In this document: one piece after another, positions 1-7,774 of the stretch
Layout of the letters: the number at the start of each line of letters is the position of its first letter
How positions within the stretch are numbered: position 1 is the stretch's first letter
Assembly: GCA_964355015.1 (NCBI GenBank)
Contig: CAYHCE010000012.1
Coordinates: 19,277-83,276, forward strand
Length of the DNA stretch: 64,000 nucleotides
Source of the DNA: CAYHCE01 sp964355015
Lineage (GTDB): Bacteria; Cyanobacteriota; Cyanobacteriia; PCC-6307; Cyanobiaceae
Reading direction: 5' to 3'
The notes under the pieces: model-generated
Told to the model about the DNA's origin: nothing
What the model saw: only the letters and a program-made list of their open reading frames with translations
The model's database searches: none
Translations under genes and position numbers: made by a program

Positions 1-173
1 GCCCCGGGGAAGCGAAGCGCTGGAGCCTCCTCTATCCGTGCGTGCGGGAGTTGCGGGTTCTGCCCGGCCTGGGCCACTGCCCCCACGACGAGGCGCCGGA
101 GCAGGTGAACCCTGTGCTGATGGAGTGGCTCAGCCGTGAGGAGGGCGCTCAGCGCGCCTGCGCGATCAGGTAG
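1..173 (+). CDS. C-terminal end of an alpha/beta-fold hydrolase (5' truncated by window edge)
   Basis: The frame beginning at base 3 is open to a TAG at 171-173 and encodes about 56 residues. It contains the segment LRVLPGLGHCPHDEAPEQVN, in which GLGHCPHDE resembles the loop carrying the catalytic histidine of alpha/beta hydrolases (G-H-x-P-x-x-E), followed by a final helix. This is the normal end of a roughly 300-residue hydrolase. The substrate cannot be told from this piece. The gene converges on crtB and the two overlap by 25 bp at their 3' ends. Confidence 0.75.
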   Translation, partial: PGEAKRWSLLYPCVRELRVLPGLGHCPHDEAPEQVNPVLMEWLSREEGAQRACAIR

Positions 174-1081
174 GAACAGGGAAGGTCGAGCAGCTTGAGG
201 CTGCGCGGCACGTAGGCCCGATGGTTGAACACGTCGTAGTCGAGCTGCTCGATCACGTCGAGAATGCCGCGATAGAGCCGCAGGGAGGCCCATACCGGCC
301 AGCGGGCATCCGCCGACAGCCAGCGCACACCTGCCTCGGAGCGGGAGAACCACTGGCGGGCCCGGCGCAGCTGAAAGGCCATCAGGGCCCGCCAGTTGTC
401 GTTGAGCGTGCCGGCCAGCAGCTCGGCCTCGGTGTAGCCGAAGCGTGCCAGATCCTCCTGGGGGAGGTAGATGCGGCCACGGCCGCGGTCCTCACCCACG
501 TCGCGGAGGATGTTGGTGAGCTGGTTGGCGATGCCCAGGGCCACGGCCGCGCTGGAGGTGTCGGGCGGCTCGCTCCAGGGGGCGGAGGTGTAGGCGGGAT
601 CGAGCCCCATCACCTCCTGGGTCATCAGCCCCACGGTGCCGGCGACGCGGTAGCAGTAGAGCTCCAGCTCCTCGAAGCTGGCGTAGCGGTGCCGCTGCAG
701 ATCCATGCGCTGGCCCTCGATCATGTCGAGGTAGGGCTGCAGGGGCTGGGGGTAACGCTCCAGGGTGTCGGCCATGACCAGATCGAGCCCGTTCCCCACC
801 ACACCACCGAACAGGGCCCGGGTGTGGGCCTCCCAGCGATCCAGCCGTTCCGCCAGCCGCTCCACCGGCAGGGCCTGGGCCTGGGGGCTGTCCATCAGCT
901 CATCGGTGCGGCGGCACCAGACGTAGATGGCCCAGATCGCCCGCCGCTTCGCCGGCGGCATCAGCAAGGTGCCCAGGTAAAAGGTCTTGGCCCACTGAGC
1001 CGTCTCCTGACGGCAGCTCTCATAGGCCTCGTCCAGGCTCGGCAGGGAGCTGCAGGGGGCCGTGGGGGATGCAGCCAGCAC
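149..1081 (-). CDS. crtB: Phytoene synthase
   Basis: CrtB condenses two geranylgeranyl diphosphates into phytoene, the first committed step of carotenoid synthesis. The 310-residue product has the normal family length. It carries both Asp-rich diphosphate-binding motifs, DELMD near residue 60 and DVGED in the segment NILRDVGEDRGRGRIYLPQ, plus the GTVGLM segment typical of squalene/phytoene synthases. The start is a GTG at 1081 that lies 3 bp after the crtP stop, so crtP-crtB form a two-gene operon, the usual cyanobacterial arrangement. The 3' end overlaps the convergent hydrolase gene. Confidence 0.95.
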   Translation of the reverse strand: MLAASPTAPCSSLPSLDEAYESCRQETAQWAKTFYLGTLLMPPAKRRAIWAIYVWCRRTDELMDSPQAQALPVERLAERLDRWEAHTRALFGGVVGNGLDLVMADTLERYPQPLQPYLDMIEGQRMDLQRHRYASFEELELYCYRVAGTVGLMTQEVMGLDPAYTSAPWSEPPDTSSAAVALGIANQLTNILRDVGEDRGRGRIYLPQEDLARFGYTEAELLAGTLNDNWRALMAFQLRRARQWFSRSEAGVRWLSADARWPVWASLRLYRGILDVIEQLDYDVFNHRAYVPRSLKLLDLPCSYLIAQAR

Positions 1082-1084
1082 CTT

Positions 1085-2479
1085 CTAGGCCGCCACCGGA
1101 ACAGCCCGGCGGCTCCGGCTGACCACCTCGGCGCAGAGTTTCCCGCTCAGCACGGCCCCCTCCATCGAGGCCAGATAGCGCTGCATGGTGTAGTCACCGG
1201 CCAGGAAGAAGTTGGCAATCGGCGTGTCCTGCGAGGGCCTGAGCTGCTGGCAGCCTGGCACCGACTTGTAGACCGACAGCGGGGTCTTCACAACCCGTGC
1301 CTTGCGCAGGCTGGCCTGATTCTCGCCGGTGAAGTGGTCCGGGAACAGCCGCTGCAGCTCCTCCAGGGTGGCGGCCACGATGGCGTCGTCACTGCGGCCG
1401 ATCCACGCCGCCGCCGGAGCGAACACCAGTTCGAGCATGGAGCGCTCGGGATCGGCGTACTCCCGGCAGGTGTTGCTCATATCGGCATAGACGCTGAGCA
1501 GATCGGAGCGGCTGAACAGGAGGTGATCGATCGCGGTGAGCTTGCGGTCGAACCAGAGGTGGATGTTGATCACTGGCACCCCCTTGAGGCCCTCGAGCTT
1601 CTGAAAAAAGGGGAGCTGCTTCCAGGGCTCAGGCAGCAGCAGCTTGAACGGATCCACCGGCAGGGCACTCACGTAGGCATCAGCCAGGATCTCCCGCTGC
1701 TCGCGCCCCTGGACACCGGCGATCCTGAATCCAGCCACCGTGCCATCCTCCGCCAGCCGAATCTCCCGCAGCGGACTGTTGAGATGCACCTCACCGCCCC
1801 GGGCCCGGATCGATTCCACGATCGGCTCGCAGAGGCGCTGGGGCGGATTGCCATCCAGGAACGCCATCTTCGAGCCGTTCTTCTCCTGCAGAAAGCGATT
1901 CAGCGCCGTGAGCAACACCGTACTGGAAATTTCATCAGGATTGATGAAATTCAGCGCCTTGCTCATGGCCACGAACACTTCATCGTTCACACGTTCAGGG
2001 ATTTTGTGCAGGCGGAGCCATTCTGTCCAGGAGTACTTATCGCACTCCTCCACGTACTCCTGGCCGCGGAGCATCGCCGGCACGAGACCCAGGCCGAAGC
2101 GGATCTTCTCTGGCCAGGTGAGCATGTCGTTGTTACCGAGGATCGCGGCAACCCCGTTGATCGGAGCCGGCAGATCAGGGAAATCGAAGCGGCTGTAGGT
2201 GCCGGGCACGTCCTTCTGGTTGAAGATCATCGCGTGGTCCTTCCACTGCAGACGGTCTTCGATGCCCAGCTCAGCAAAGAGCTGGAGCATGTTGGGGTAC
2301 GCCCCGAAGAAGATGTGCAGGCCGGTCTCGTACCAGTCGCCATCCTCGTCCTGCCAGGCAGCCACCTTGCCGCCGAGCACGTCGCGCGCCTCGACGACGA
2401 CGGGGATGTGGCCCGCATCGCAGAGGTACTTGGCGCAGGAGAGACCGGCCAGGCCAGCTCCGGCGATGGCGACGCGCAT
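1085..2479 (-). CDS. crtP: 15-cis-phytoene desaturase
   Basis: This plant-type (CrtP/PDS) FAD enzyme converts phytoene to zeta-carotene using plastoquinone at the thylakoid membrane. The protein opens directly with the Rossmann dinucleotide motif MRVAIAGAGLAGLSCAKYL, so the ATG at 2479 was chosen although the frame stays open 49 codons further upstream; this gives 464 residues, the usual length. Other family landmarks are the GGK segment after the FAD fold, KALNFINPDEIS, and the C-terminal FAD-binding stretch FLAGDYTMQRYLASMEGAV. It is the first gene of the crtP-crtB pair and is divergent from ndhM, sharing about 108 bp of upstream DNA. Confidence 0.95.
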   Translation of the reverse strand: MRVAIAGAGLAGLSCAKYLCDAGHIPVVVEARDVLGGKVAAWQDEDGDWYETGLHIFFGAYPNMLQLFAELGIEDRLQWKDHAMIFNQKDVPGTYSRFDFPDLPAPINGVAAILGNNDMLTWPEKIRFGLGLVPAMLRGQEYVEECDKYSWTEWLRLHKIPERVNDEVFVAMSKALNFINPDEISSTVLLTALNRFLQEKNGSKMAFLDGNPPQRLCEPIVESIRARGGEVHLNSPLREIRLAEDGTVAGFRIAGVQGREQREILADAYVSALPVDPFKLLLPEPWKQLPFFQKLEGLKGVPVINIHLWFDRKLTAIDHLLFSRSDLLSVYADMSNTCREYADPERSMLELVFAPAAAWIGRSDDAIVAATLEELQRLFPDHFTGENQASLRKARVVKTPLSVYKSVPGCQQLRPSQDTPIANFFLAGDYTMQRYLASMEGAVLSGKLCAEVVSRSRRAVPVAA

Positions 2480-2587
2480 GGGAAAGGGAAAAGGCAGAGG
2501 CAACCTTAAAAGGGCTGCCCCTGCCAACGCCGGCCGGGGGGTTCCTAAAGTCGAGACGAGAGATGCGCCCGCCCGCTCCCTTCCGCC

Positions 2588-2938
2588 ATGGCCGATGAAC
2601 GCCTGCTCAAGTCCACCACCCGCCACGTGCGGATCTTCACCGCCAGGGTGGAGGAGGCCCAGCTGGTGGCCGATCCCGGTCGTCTGACCCTGGATCTGGA
2701 CCCCGACAACGAATTTCTCTGGGAACCGACCGTGCTGGCCAGGGTGCAGCAGCGGTTCCGGGAGCTGGTGGCCTCCTTCGCCGATCAGGATCTCAGCGAG
2801 TACAACCTGCGCCGCATCGGCTCCGACCTGGAGGGCACGATCCGCCAGCTGCTCCAGGCCGGCGAGCTCCGCTACAACCCCGAAGCCAGGGTGCTGAATT
2901 ACTCCATGGGGCTTCCCCGCACTCCCGAGGCCTCATGA
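2588..2938 (+). CDS. ndhM: NAD(P)H-quinone oxidoreductase subunit M
   Basis: NdhM is a small peripheral subunit of the cyanobacterial/plastid NDH-1 complex with no counterpart in E. coli complex I. The 116-residue product has the family's characteristic N-terminus LLKSTTRHVRIFTARV and the segment DPDNEFLWEP. It begins at an ATG divergent from crtP and overlaps the next gene by 4 bp (ATGA), so it is translationally coupled to the DUF3172 gene. NDH-1 supports respiration, cyclic electron flow and CO2 uptake; many other NDH-1 subunits are encoded within the next 16 kb. Confidence 0.93.
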   Translation: MADERLLKSTTRHVRIFTARVEEAQLVADPGRLTLDLDPDNEFLWEPTVLARVQQRFRELVASFADQDLSEYNLRRIGSDLEGTIRQLLQAGELRYNPEARVLNYSMGLPRTPEAS

Positions 2939-3660
2939 CCCGGTCCCGGTACGAACGGGGTGAGAATGCCCCCCGCAGCCGGGGCAGCTACGCCAGTGGC
3001 GCCCGTGACTCCTACGGACGCGATCCCTACGACAGCTACGACGACGAGCTGCGCGGCCGCCGGCCTTCCGGCCGCAGCGCCAAGGGCAGTGTCGGCACCG
3101 GTGGAGGCGGCAATGGAGGGGGCAAAGGAGGTGGCGGTGGGAGCGGGGATGGCGGCGGCAGTCCCATTCAGCTCAACGTCGCCACGGTCGCCGTTCTCTC
3201 CGGGGTGCTCGTGCTGGGCATCGGTATCGGGACCGCGCTCTCCAGCAACACGCCAGGCAACCAGGGCAACATCGCCAGCAGTCAGCAGCTCGACCTGGCC
3301 GTGCCCGATCCCGAGTTCTGCAAGCAGTGGGGCGCAAGCGCCTTCGTCAATGACGTGGAGCTCTACACAACGATGAACCCCAGCAGCAGTTTCGTGACCC
3401 AGCCCACGCTGCAACCCGGTTGCGTGATCCGCCGGGAGAACTGGAGCGTGCTGCAGAAGGAGGGGGCGGTCACCGCCGAGCAGATGCGCCAGTGCAAGCA
3501 ACGCATGAACACCTTCGCCTACATCGGCTCGATCCGCGACAAACCCGTGGTGCGCTGCGTCTATCAGACGGACATCAGCGGCAACAAATTCCAGACCAGA
3601 GGCATCGCCGGCAGCGCCGATGATGCGGCGGGGCTCACACCGGAAGGCAGTCAGTTCTGA
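2935..3660 (+). CDS. DUF3172-type membrane-anchored protein
   Basis: The 241-residue product has an N-terminal Arg/Tyr/Ser-rich region, a long Gly-rich linker (about residues 58-78), one hydrophobic transmembrane segment (about 82-103, VATVAVLSGVLVLGIGIGTA) and a C-terminal soluble domain with conserved Cys residues (FCKQWG, PGCVIR, MRQCKQRM, VRCVYQ). This matches the DUF3172 family that commonly follows ndhM in cyanobacteria; that recognition is from memory. Function is unknown. The low-complexity N-terminus probably faces the cytoplasm, with the Cys-containing domain on the other side of the membrane. Its stop overlaps the end of convergent rbcR by 10 bp. Confidence 0.8.
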   Translation: MTRSRYERGENAPRSRGSYASGARDSYGRDPYDSYDDELRGRRPSGRSAKGSVGTGGGGNGGGKGGGGGSGDGGGSPIQLNVATVAVLSGVLVLGIGIGTALSSNTPGNQGNIASSQQLDLAVPDPEFCKQWGASAFVNDVELYTTMNPSSSFVTQPTLQPGCVIRRENWSVLQKEGAVTAEQMRQCKQRMNTFAYIGSIRDKPVVRCVYQTDISGNKFQTRGIAGSADDAAGLTPEGSQF

Positions 3661-4643
3661 GCGCCCGCCCCCGCTTCGGCGGGGACGGGCTGGCGGTTCT
3701 GCGGCTGGCGCAGCGGGCTGTCAGGGCTGGCGAACACCGGCAGCACCTCACGCCGGAAGGCCTCGGCGGCGCGGGAGCAGTAGCGGGCTGGATGGGTGAT
3801 CAGTTTCAGCTGTCGCCGCACCAGCAGATCGGAAACGATGGGGCGATGCAGGCTGCCGGCCGACAACTCCCGCTCGATCGAAACCACCGGCAGGAAGGCC
3901 GCCCCCAGGCCGCTCTGGACCGCGTTCTTGATCGCCTCGAAGGAATTGAGCTCCATCTCGATCTTGAGGCGCTGTACGTCCAGTCCGGAACGGGCCAGCA
4001 GCTGATCCACCATCTTGCGGGTGGTCGACTGAGCATCGAGACAGACGAAACCCAACCGGTAGAGATCCTCCTTATGGAGCTCCGGCAGGCGGGAGAGGGG
4101 GTGTTTGACGGGCAGCACCAGCGCCAGTTCATCGCTGGCATAGGGGACCACCTGCAGCAGATCGTTCAGGTCGGAGGGCAGTTCGCCACCGATGATCGCC
4201 AGATCCACCTGGCCATTGGCCACGCTCCAGCCGGTGCGGCGCGTGCTGTGCACCTGGAGCTGCACCGCAACGTCCGGATACTTCTGGCGGAACAGTCCGA
4301 TCATGCGGGGCATCAGGTAGGTGCCCGTGGTCTGGCTGGCCCCCACGATCAGGGAACCTCCCCGAAGGTTGTGCAGGTCGTCGAGGGCGCGGCAGGCCTC
4401 CTGGCACTGGCTCAGGATCCGGTCGCAGTAGCTCAGCAGCAGGTGGCCGGCCTCGGTGAGCTGGGCCTTGCGGCCGCCCCGGTCGAACAGGGAGACATCC
4501 AGCTGCTTCTCCAGGTTCTGGATCTGCAGGCTCACCGCCGGCTGGGTGACATAAAGGCTGTCGGCAGCCTTCTTGAAGCTTCCCTCGCTGGCGATGGCCC
4601 GCAGGATGCGGAGCTGGTCGAGGGTGAAGGGAAGATCAGCCAT
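3651..4643 (-). CDS. rbcR: LysR-type transcriptional regulator RbcR
   Basis: This 330-residue LysR regulator has an N-terminal winged HTH (FTLDQLRILRAIASEGSFKK, with TQPAVSLQIQNLEKQL as recognition region) and a periplasmic-binding-like effector domain containing GASQTTGTYLMPRMIG and VHSTRRTGWSVANGQ. It closely matches the cyanobacterial/plastid RbcR (Ycf30) family, which controls RuBisCO and inorganic-carbon genes. The ATG at 4643 (MADLPFTLDQL) is the family start; the frame stays open far upstream but that part is non-coding shadow. The next genes are ndhF1/ndhD1, so regulation of NDH-1 by this protein is plausible but not shown by the sequence. Confidence 0.9.
   Translation of the reverse strand: MADLPFTLDQLRILRAIASEGSFKKAADSLYVTQPAVSLQIQNLEKQLDVSLFDRGGRKAQLTEAGHLLLSYCDRILSQCQEACRALDDLHNLRGGSLIVGASQTTGTYLMPRMIGLFRQKYPDVAVQLQVHSTRRTGWSVANGQVDLAIIGGELPSDLNDLLQVVPYASDELALVLPVKHPLSRLPELHKEDLYRLGFVCLDAQSTTRKMVDQLLARSGLDVQRLKIEMELNSFEAIKNAVQSGLGAAFLPVVSIERELSAGSLHRPIVSDLLVRRQLKLITHPARYCSRAAEAFRREVLPVFASPDSPLRQPQNRQPVPAEAGAGAQN
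3663..3690. terminator. Strong UUCG-loop hairpin between converging DUF3172 and rbcR genes
   Basis: An inverted repeat pairs 3669-3674 (CCCCGC) with 3679-3684 (GCGGGG) around a TTCG tetraloop. It extends through one mismatch to 3663-3667/3686-3690. There is no T-run on either strand, but it sits exactly where two convergent transcripts meet, inside the last codons of rbcR. It may stabilise or end either mRNA. Confidence 0.4.
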
Positions 4644-4814
4644 GGGTTGGGCGCAGGGCCTGGCTCCGGCTGGGGAACGAAACTGTAGGAGCAAACGCCT
4701 GGCCCACTGGGCTGTCGGGCAGGCATGGGCAGAAACGCCAGAATCGCCTCCTGCCGCCATTTCCTGTTGCCCCAGCCCGTTCCCTGCCTCGCTCTGCTGA
4801 GCGGGGGCCTCACG

Positions 4815-5537
4815 GTGCATCGCTCCAGCCTGGTGATGCTGGCCCTGCTGCTCGGCTTCGCCGTGCTGCACAGCGGCGGTGCCGCGCTGCGCCCCTGGGG
4901 GGAGGAGCGGATCGGGGCCCGGGCCTGGCGGCTGCTGTTCGCCGCCCTGAGCATCCCGGCGGCCGTGGTGGTGGTGGGCTACTTCATCGCCCACCGCTAC
5001 GAGGGCGTGCGGCTCTGGAACCTGCAGGGCACGCCGGGCCTGATTCCGCTGATCTGGGTGGTCACCGCGACCAGCTTCTTCTTCCTCTATCCAGCCACCT
5101 ACAACCTGCTGGAGATCCCGGCGCTGCTCCAACCCCGGGTTCGGCTCTACGCCACCGGGATCATCCGGATCAGCCGCCACCCCCAGGCGGTGGGCCAGGT
5201 GCTCTGGTGCGCCACCCACCTGCTCTGGATCGGCAGCAGCTTCATGGTGGTCACCTGCGCAGGGCTGATCGCCCACCACCTGTTCGCCGTCTGGCACGGC
5301 GACCGGCGCCTGGCGACCCGCTTCGGGCCGGCCTTCGAGGAGCTCAGGGCCAGCACCTCGGTGCTCCCGTTCCGGGCGGTGCTGGACGGTCGCCAGCAAC
5401 TGGTGGCGAGCGAGTTCCTGCGGCCGGCCCAACTGGGAATCGCCATCGCCATCGGCGTGTTCTGGTGGAGCCATCGCTTCATCGGCCTGGCCAGCCAGGC
5501 CTTCCTGGCCGGTCCGCTCGGCCGGGTTCTGGGCTGA
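4815..5537 (+). CDS. NnrU-family membrane protein (15-cis-zeta-carotene isomerase-like)
   Basis: This is a polytopic membrane protein of about 240 residues with six or so hydrophobic segments. Conserved His residues occur in FAVLHSGGAALR, FIAHRYEG, IRISRHPQAVGQVLW and IAHHLFAVWHGDRR. These match the NnrU family, which includes the plant heme-dependent zeta-carotene isomerase Z-ISO. In cyanobacteria it is a reasonable candidate for isomerising 9,15,9'-cis-zeta-carotene between CrtP and CrtQ; crtP lies 2.3 kb away. The GTG at 4815 was chosen because homology begins at HRSSLVMLALL; an in-frame ATG at 4725 would add 30 residues without membrane character. It is divergent from rbcR. Confidence 0.75.
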   Translation: MHRSSLVMLALLLGFAVLHSGGAALRPWGEERIGARAWRLLFAALSIPAAVVVVGYFIAHRYEGVRLWNLQGTPGLIPLIWVVTATSFFFLYPATYNLLEIPALLQPRVRLYATGIIRISRHPQAVGQVLWCATHLLWIGSSFMVVTCAGLIAHHLFAVWHGDRRLATRFGPAFEELRASTSVLPFRAVLDGRQQLVASEFLRPAQLGIAIAIGVFWWSHRFIGLASQAFLAGPLGRVLG

Positions 5538-5610
5538 GGCGATCCGCAGCAGCCCCAGCGGCGGCTGATCGCGGTCCCACACACAGGCCGATCGCCAAGG
5601 GGAGGCTGCC

Positions 5611-5616
5611 TACACT
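5611..5616 (+). promoter_or_regulatory. Candidate -10 box TACACT of ndhF1
   Basis: TACACT fits the TANNNT pattern of cyanobacterial housekeeping sigma factors and lies 30 bp before the ndhF1 ATG. The same hexamer lies 30 bp before the ndhD1 GTG and 31 bp before the pedR ATG. No convincing -35 box is visible. Confidence 0.3.
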
Positions 5617-5640
5617 CCGGGAGCCCGCACCCTGACCTGG

Positions 5641-7656
5641 ATGACGTCGGCTGCCGAAATCGCCTGGTTGATTCCCGTGCTGCCCCTGGCGGGGGCGGCG
5701 ATCACCGGCCTCGGCCTGATCAGCTTCAACCGCACCGTCAACCGGCTGCGCAAACCCGTGGCCCTGCTGCTGATCAGCTGTGTCGGGGCGGCGGCGGTGC
5801 TGAGCTTCGCCGTGATGGCCGAACAACTGGCCGGCGCCCCCACCACCGAGGTGCTCTTCGACTGGGCCAGCGCCGGCAGCTTCAACCTGCAGATGGGCTT
5901 CCGCGTCGATGCCCTCGGGGCCGTGATGCTCGCGCTGGTCACCACCATCGCCCTCCTGGTGATGGTCTATTCCGATGGCTACATGGCCCACGACAAGGGC
6001 TACGTGCGGTTCTTCACCTATCTCGCCCTGTTCAGCAGTTCGATGCTGGGCCTGGTGATCAGTCCCAACCTGCTCGAGATCTACGTGTTCTGGGAGCTGG
6101 TGGGGATGTGTTCCTACCTGCTGGTCGGCTTCTGGTACGACCGGGACGGGGCCGCCAATGCCGCCCAGAAGGCCTTCGTGGTGAACCGGGTCGGGGACTT
6201 CGGCCTGCTGCTCGGGATCCTTGGTTTGTTCTGGGCCACCGGCAGTTTCGGCTTCGAGGAGATCGGCTCCCGCCTGGGCGAGGCCGTGGCCGGCGGCAGC
6301 GTCAGCAATGCCGCCGCGGTGCTGCTCTGTCTGCTGGTGTTCATGGGCCCGATGGCCAAGTCGGCCCAGTTCCCTCTGCATGTGTGGCTGCCCGACGCGA
6401 TGGAGGGCCCCACCCCGATCTCGGCGCTGATCCATGCCGCCACGATGGTGGCCGCCGGCGTGTTCCTGGTGGCCCGGCTACAACCGCTCTACGAGCAGTT
6501 CCCGCAGGTGCAGCTGGTGATCGCCGTGGTCGGCACCATCACCTGCTTCCTGGGCGCTTCGATCGCCCTCACCCAGATGGACCTCAAGAAAGGCCTTGCC
6601 TACAGCACCGTTTCCCAGCTCGGTTACATGATGCTGGCCATGGGCTGCGGTGCTCCGGTGGCCGGCATGTTCCATCTGGTCACCCATGCCTTCTTCAAGG
6701 CGATGCTGTTCCTCTGCTCAGGATCGGTGATCCACGCCATGGAGGAGGTGGTCGGTCATGAACCTCTGCTCGCGCAGGACATGCGGCTGATGGGCGGGCT
6801 GAGGAAGTACATGCCCGTCACGGCCATCACCTTCCTGATCGGCTGCGTCGCGATCAGCGGCATCCCCCCGCTGGCGGGCTTCTGGAGCAAGGACGAGATC
6901 CTGGGCCAGGCGTTCAACACCTACCCGCTGCTCTGGGTGGTGGGCTTTCTCACCGCCGGCATGACCGCCTTCTACATGTTCCGGCTCTACTTCCTCACCT
7001 TCGAGGGTCCCTTCCGCGGCAACGACACGGCCCTGCAAGCCGAGCTGCTGGCCGCCGCCAGCGGCGGCAGGAGTGCCCCTTCCACGGATGACCATGGTCC
7101 CGCCCACCACGCCAGCCATCCCCACGAATCCGGCTGGCAGATGGCAGGCCCCCTGGCGGTCCTGGCGGTGCCGTCGGTGCTGATCGGGTTGCTGGGCACT
7201 CCCTGGAACAGCCGTTTCGCCGCCCTGCTCGATCCCCATGAGGCCGCCGAGATGGCCGAGCAGTTCAGCTGGGGGGAGTTCCTGCCCCTGGCGGCAGCCT
7301 CGGTGGCGATCTCGGTGACGGGAATCAGTGTGGCTGTGCTGGCCTACGCCCTTCACAAGATCGATCTGGCCACTCTCGTGGCCGCACGCTTTCCGGTGAT
7401 CAATGCCTTCCTGGCCAACAAGTGGTATCTGGACACGATCAACGACAAGCTGTTCGTGCAGGGCAGCCGCAAGCTGGCCCGCCAGGTTCTGGAGGTGGAC
7501 GCCAAGGTGGTGGACGGGGTGGTGAACCTCACCGGCCTGCTCACCCTCGGCAGCGGCGAGGGGCTCAAGTACTTCGAGACCGGCCGGGCTCAGTTCTATG
7601 CCCTGATCGTGTTCGGCGGCGTGATCGCCCTGGTGGTGCTGTTCAGCAGCTTCTGA
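5641..7656 (+). CDS. ndhF: NAD(P)H-quinone oxidoreductase subunit 5 (NdhF1)
   Basis: NdhF is the NuoL/ND5-like antiporter-type membrane subunit of NDH-1 that contributes to proton translocation in the thylakoid membrane. The 671-residue product has about 16 hydrophobic segments, the antiporter core residues in VFWELVGMCSYLLVGFWYD and the Lys-containing segments around GPMAKSAQFPLHVWLPDAME and DLKKGLAYSTVSQLGYMMLA. A His-rich loop (residues about 478-502) precedes the last helices, and a long amphipathic region resembling lateral helix HL is followed by a final transmembrane helix. Its length, and the pairing with ndhD1 44 bp downstream, point to the respiratory/cyclic NDH-1L isoform (F1), not the CO2-uptake isoforms. 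Confidence 0.95.
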   Translation: MTSAAEIAWLIPVLPLAGAAITGLGLISFNRTVNRLRKPVALLLISCVGAAAVLSFAVMAEQLAGAPTTEVLFDWASAGSFNLQMGFRVDALGAVMLALVTTIALLVMVYSDGYMAHDKGYVRFFTYLALFSSSMLGLVISPNLLEIYVFWELVGMCSYLLVGFWYDRDGAANAAQKAFVVNRVGDFGLLLGILGLFWATGSFGFEEIGSRLGEAVAGGSVSNAAAVLLCLLVFMGPMAKSAQFPLHVWLPDAMEGPTPISALIHAATMVAAGVFLVARLQPLYEQFPQVQLVIAVVGTITCFLGASIALTQMDLKKGLAYSTVSQLGYMMLAMGCGAPVAGMFHLVTHAFFKAMLFLCSGSVIHAMEEVVGHEPLLAQDMRLMGGLRKYMPVTAITFLIGCVAISGIPPLAGFWSKDEILGQAFNTYPLLWVVGFLTAGMTAFYMFRLYFLTFEGPFRGNDTALQAELLAAASGGRSAPSTDDHGPAHHASHPHESGWQMAGPLAVLAVPSVLIGLLGTPWNSRFAALLDPHEAAEMAEQFSWGEFLPLAAASVAISVTGISVAVLAYALHKIDLATLVAARFPVINAFLANKWYLDTINDKLFVQGSRKLARQVLEVDAKVVDGVVNLTGLLTLGSGEGLKYFETGRAQFYALIVFGGVIALVVLFSSF

Positions 7657-7744
7657 GCCATCACCAACCGCCGCCAGCGGCCGTTGCGCCAAAGGCTGTG
7701 TGTGTCATCCCTTATCTGGGAGCGGTTCCGGCGGCAGGTATTTC

Positions 7745-7750
7745 TACACT
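7745..7750 (+). promoter_or_regulatory. Candidate -10 box TACACT of ndhD1
   Basis: A second TACACT followed by CCGG lies 30 bp before the chosen ndhD1 GTG, the same spacing as at ndhF1. This may allow ndhD1 to be transcribed independently of ndhF1. No clear -35 element is seen. Confidence 0.3.
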
Positions 7751-7774
7751 CCGGCCAGACATGCTCCCTGCCCC

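Noticed and set aside
221..2509. A 762-codon plus-strand frame across crtB and crtP
   Set aside because: It is the antisense shadow of two well-identified carotenoid genes and shows no family features.
3651..5582. A 643-codon minus-strand frame that would extend RbcR by 313 residues
   Set aside because: The added part is Gln/Gly/Ala-rich shadow of the NnrU-like gene, and the LysR family start fits exactly at 4643.
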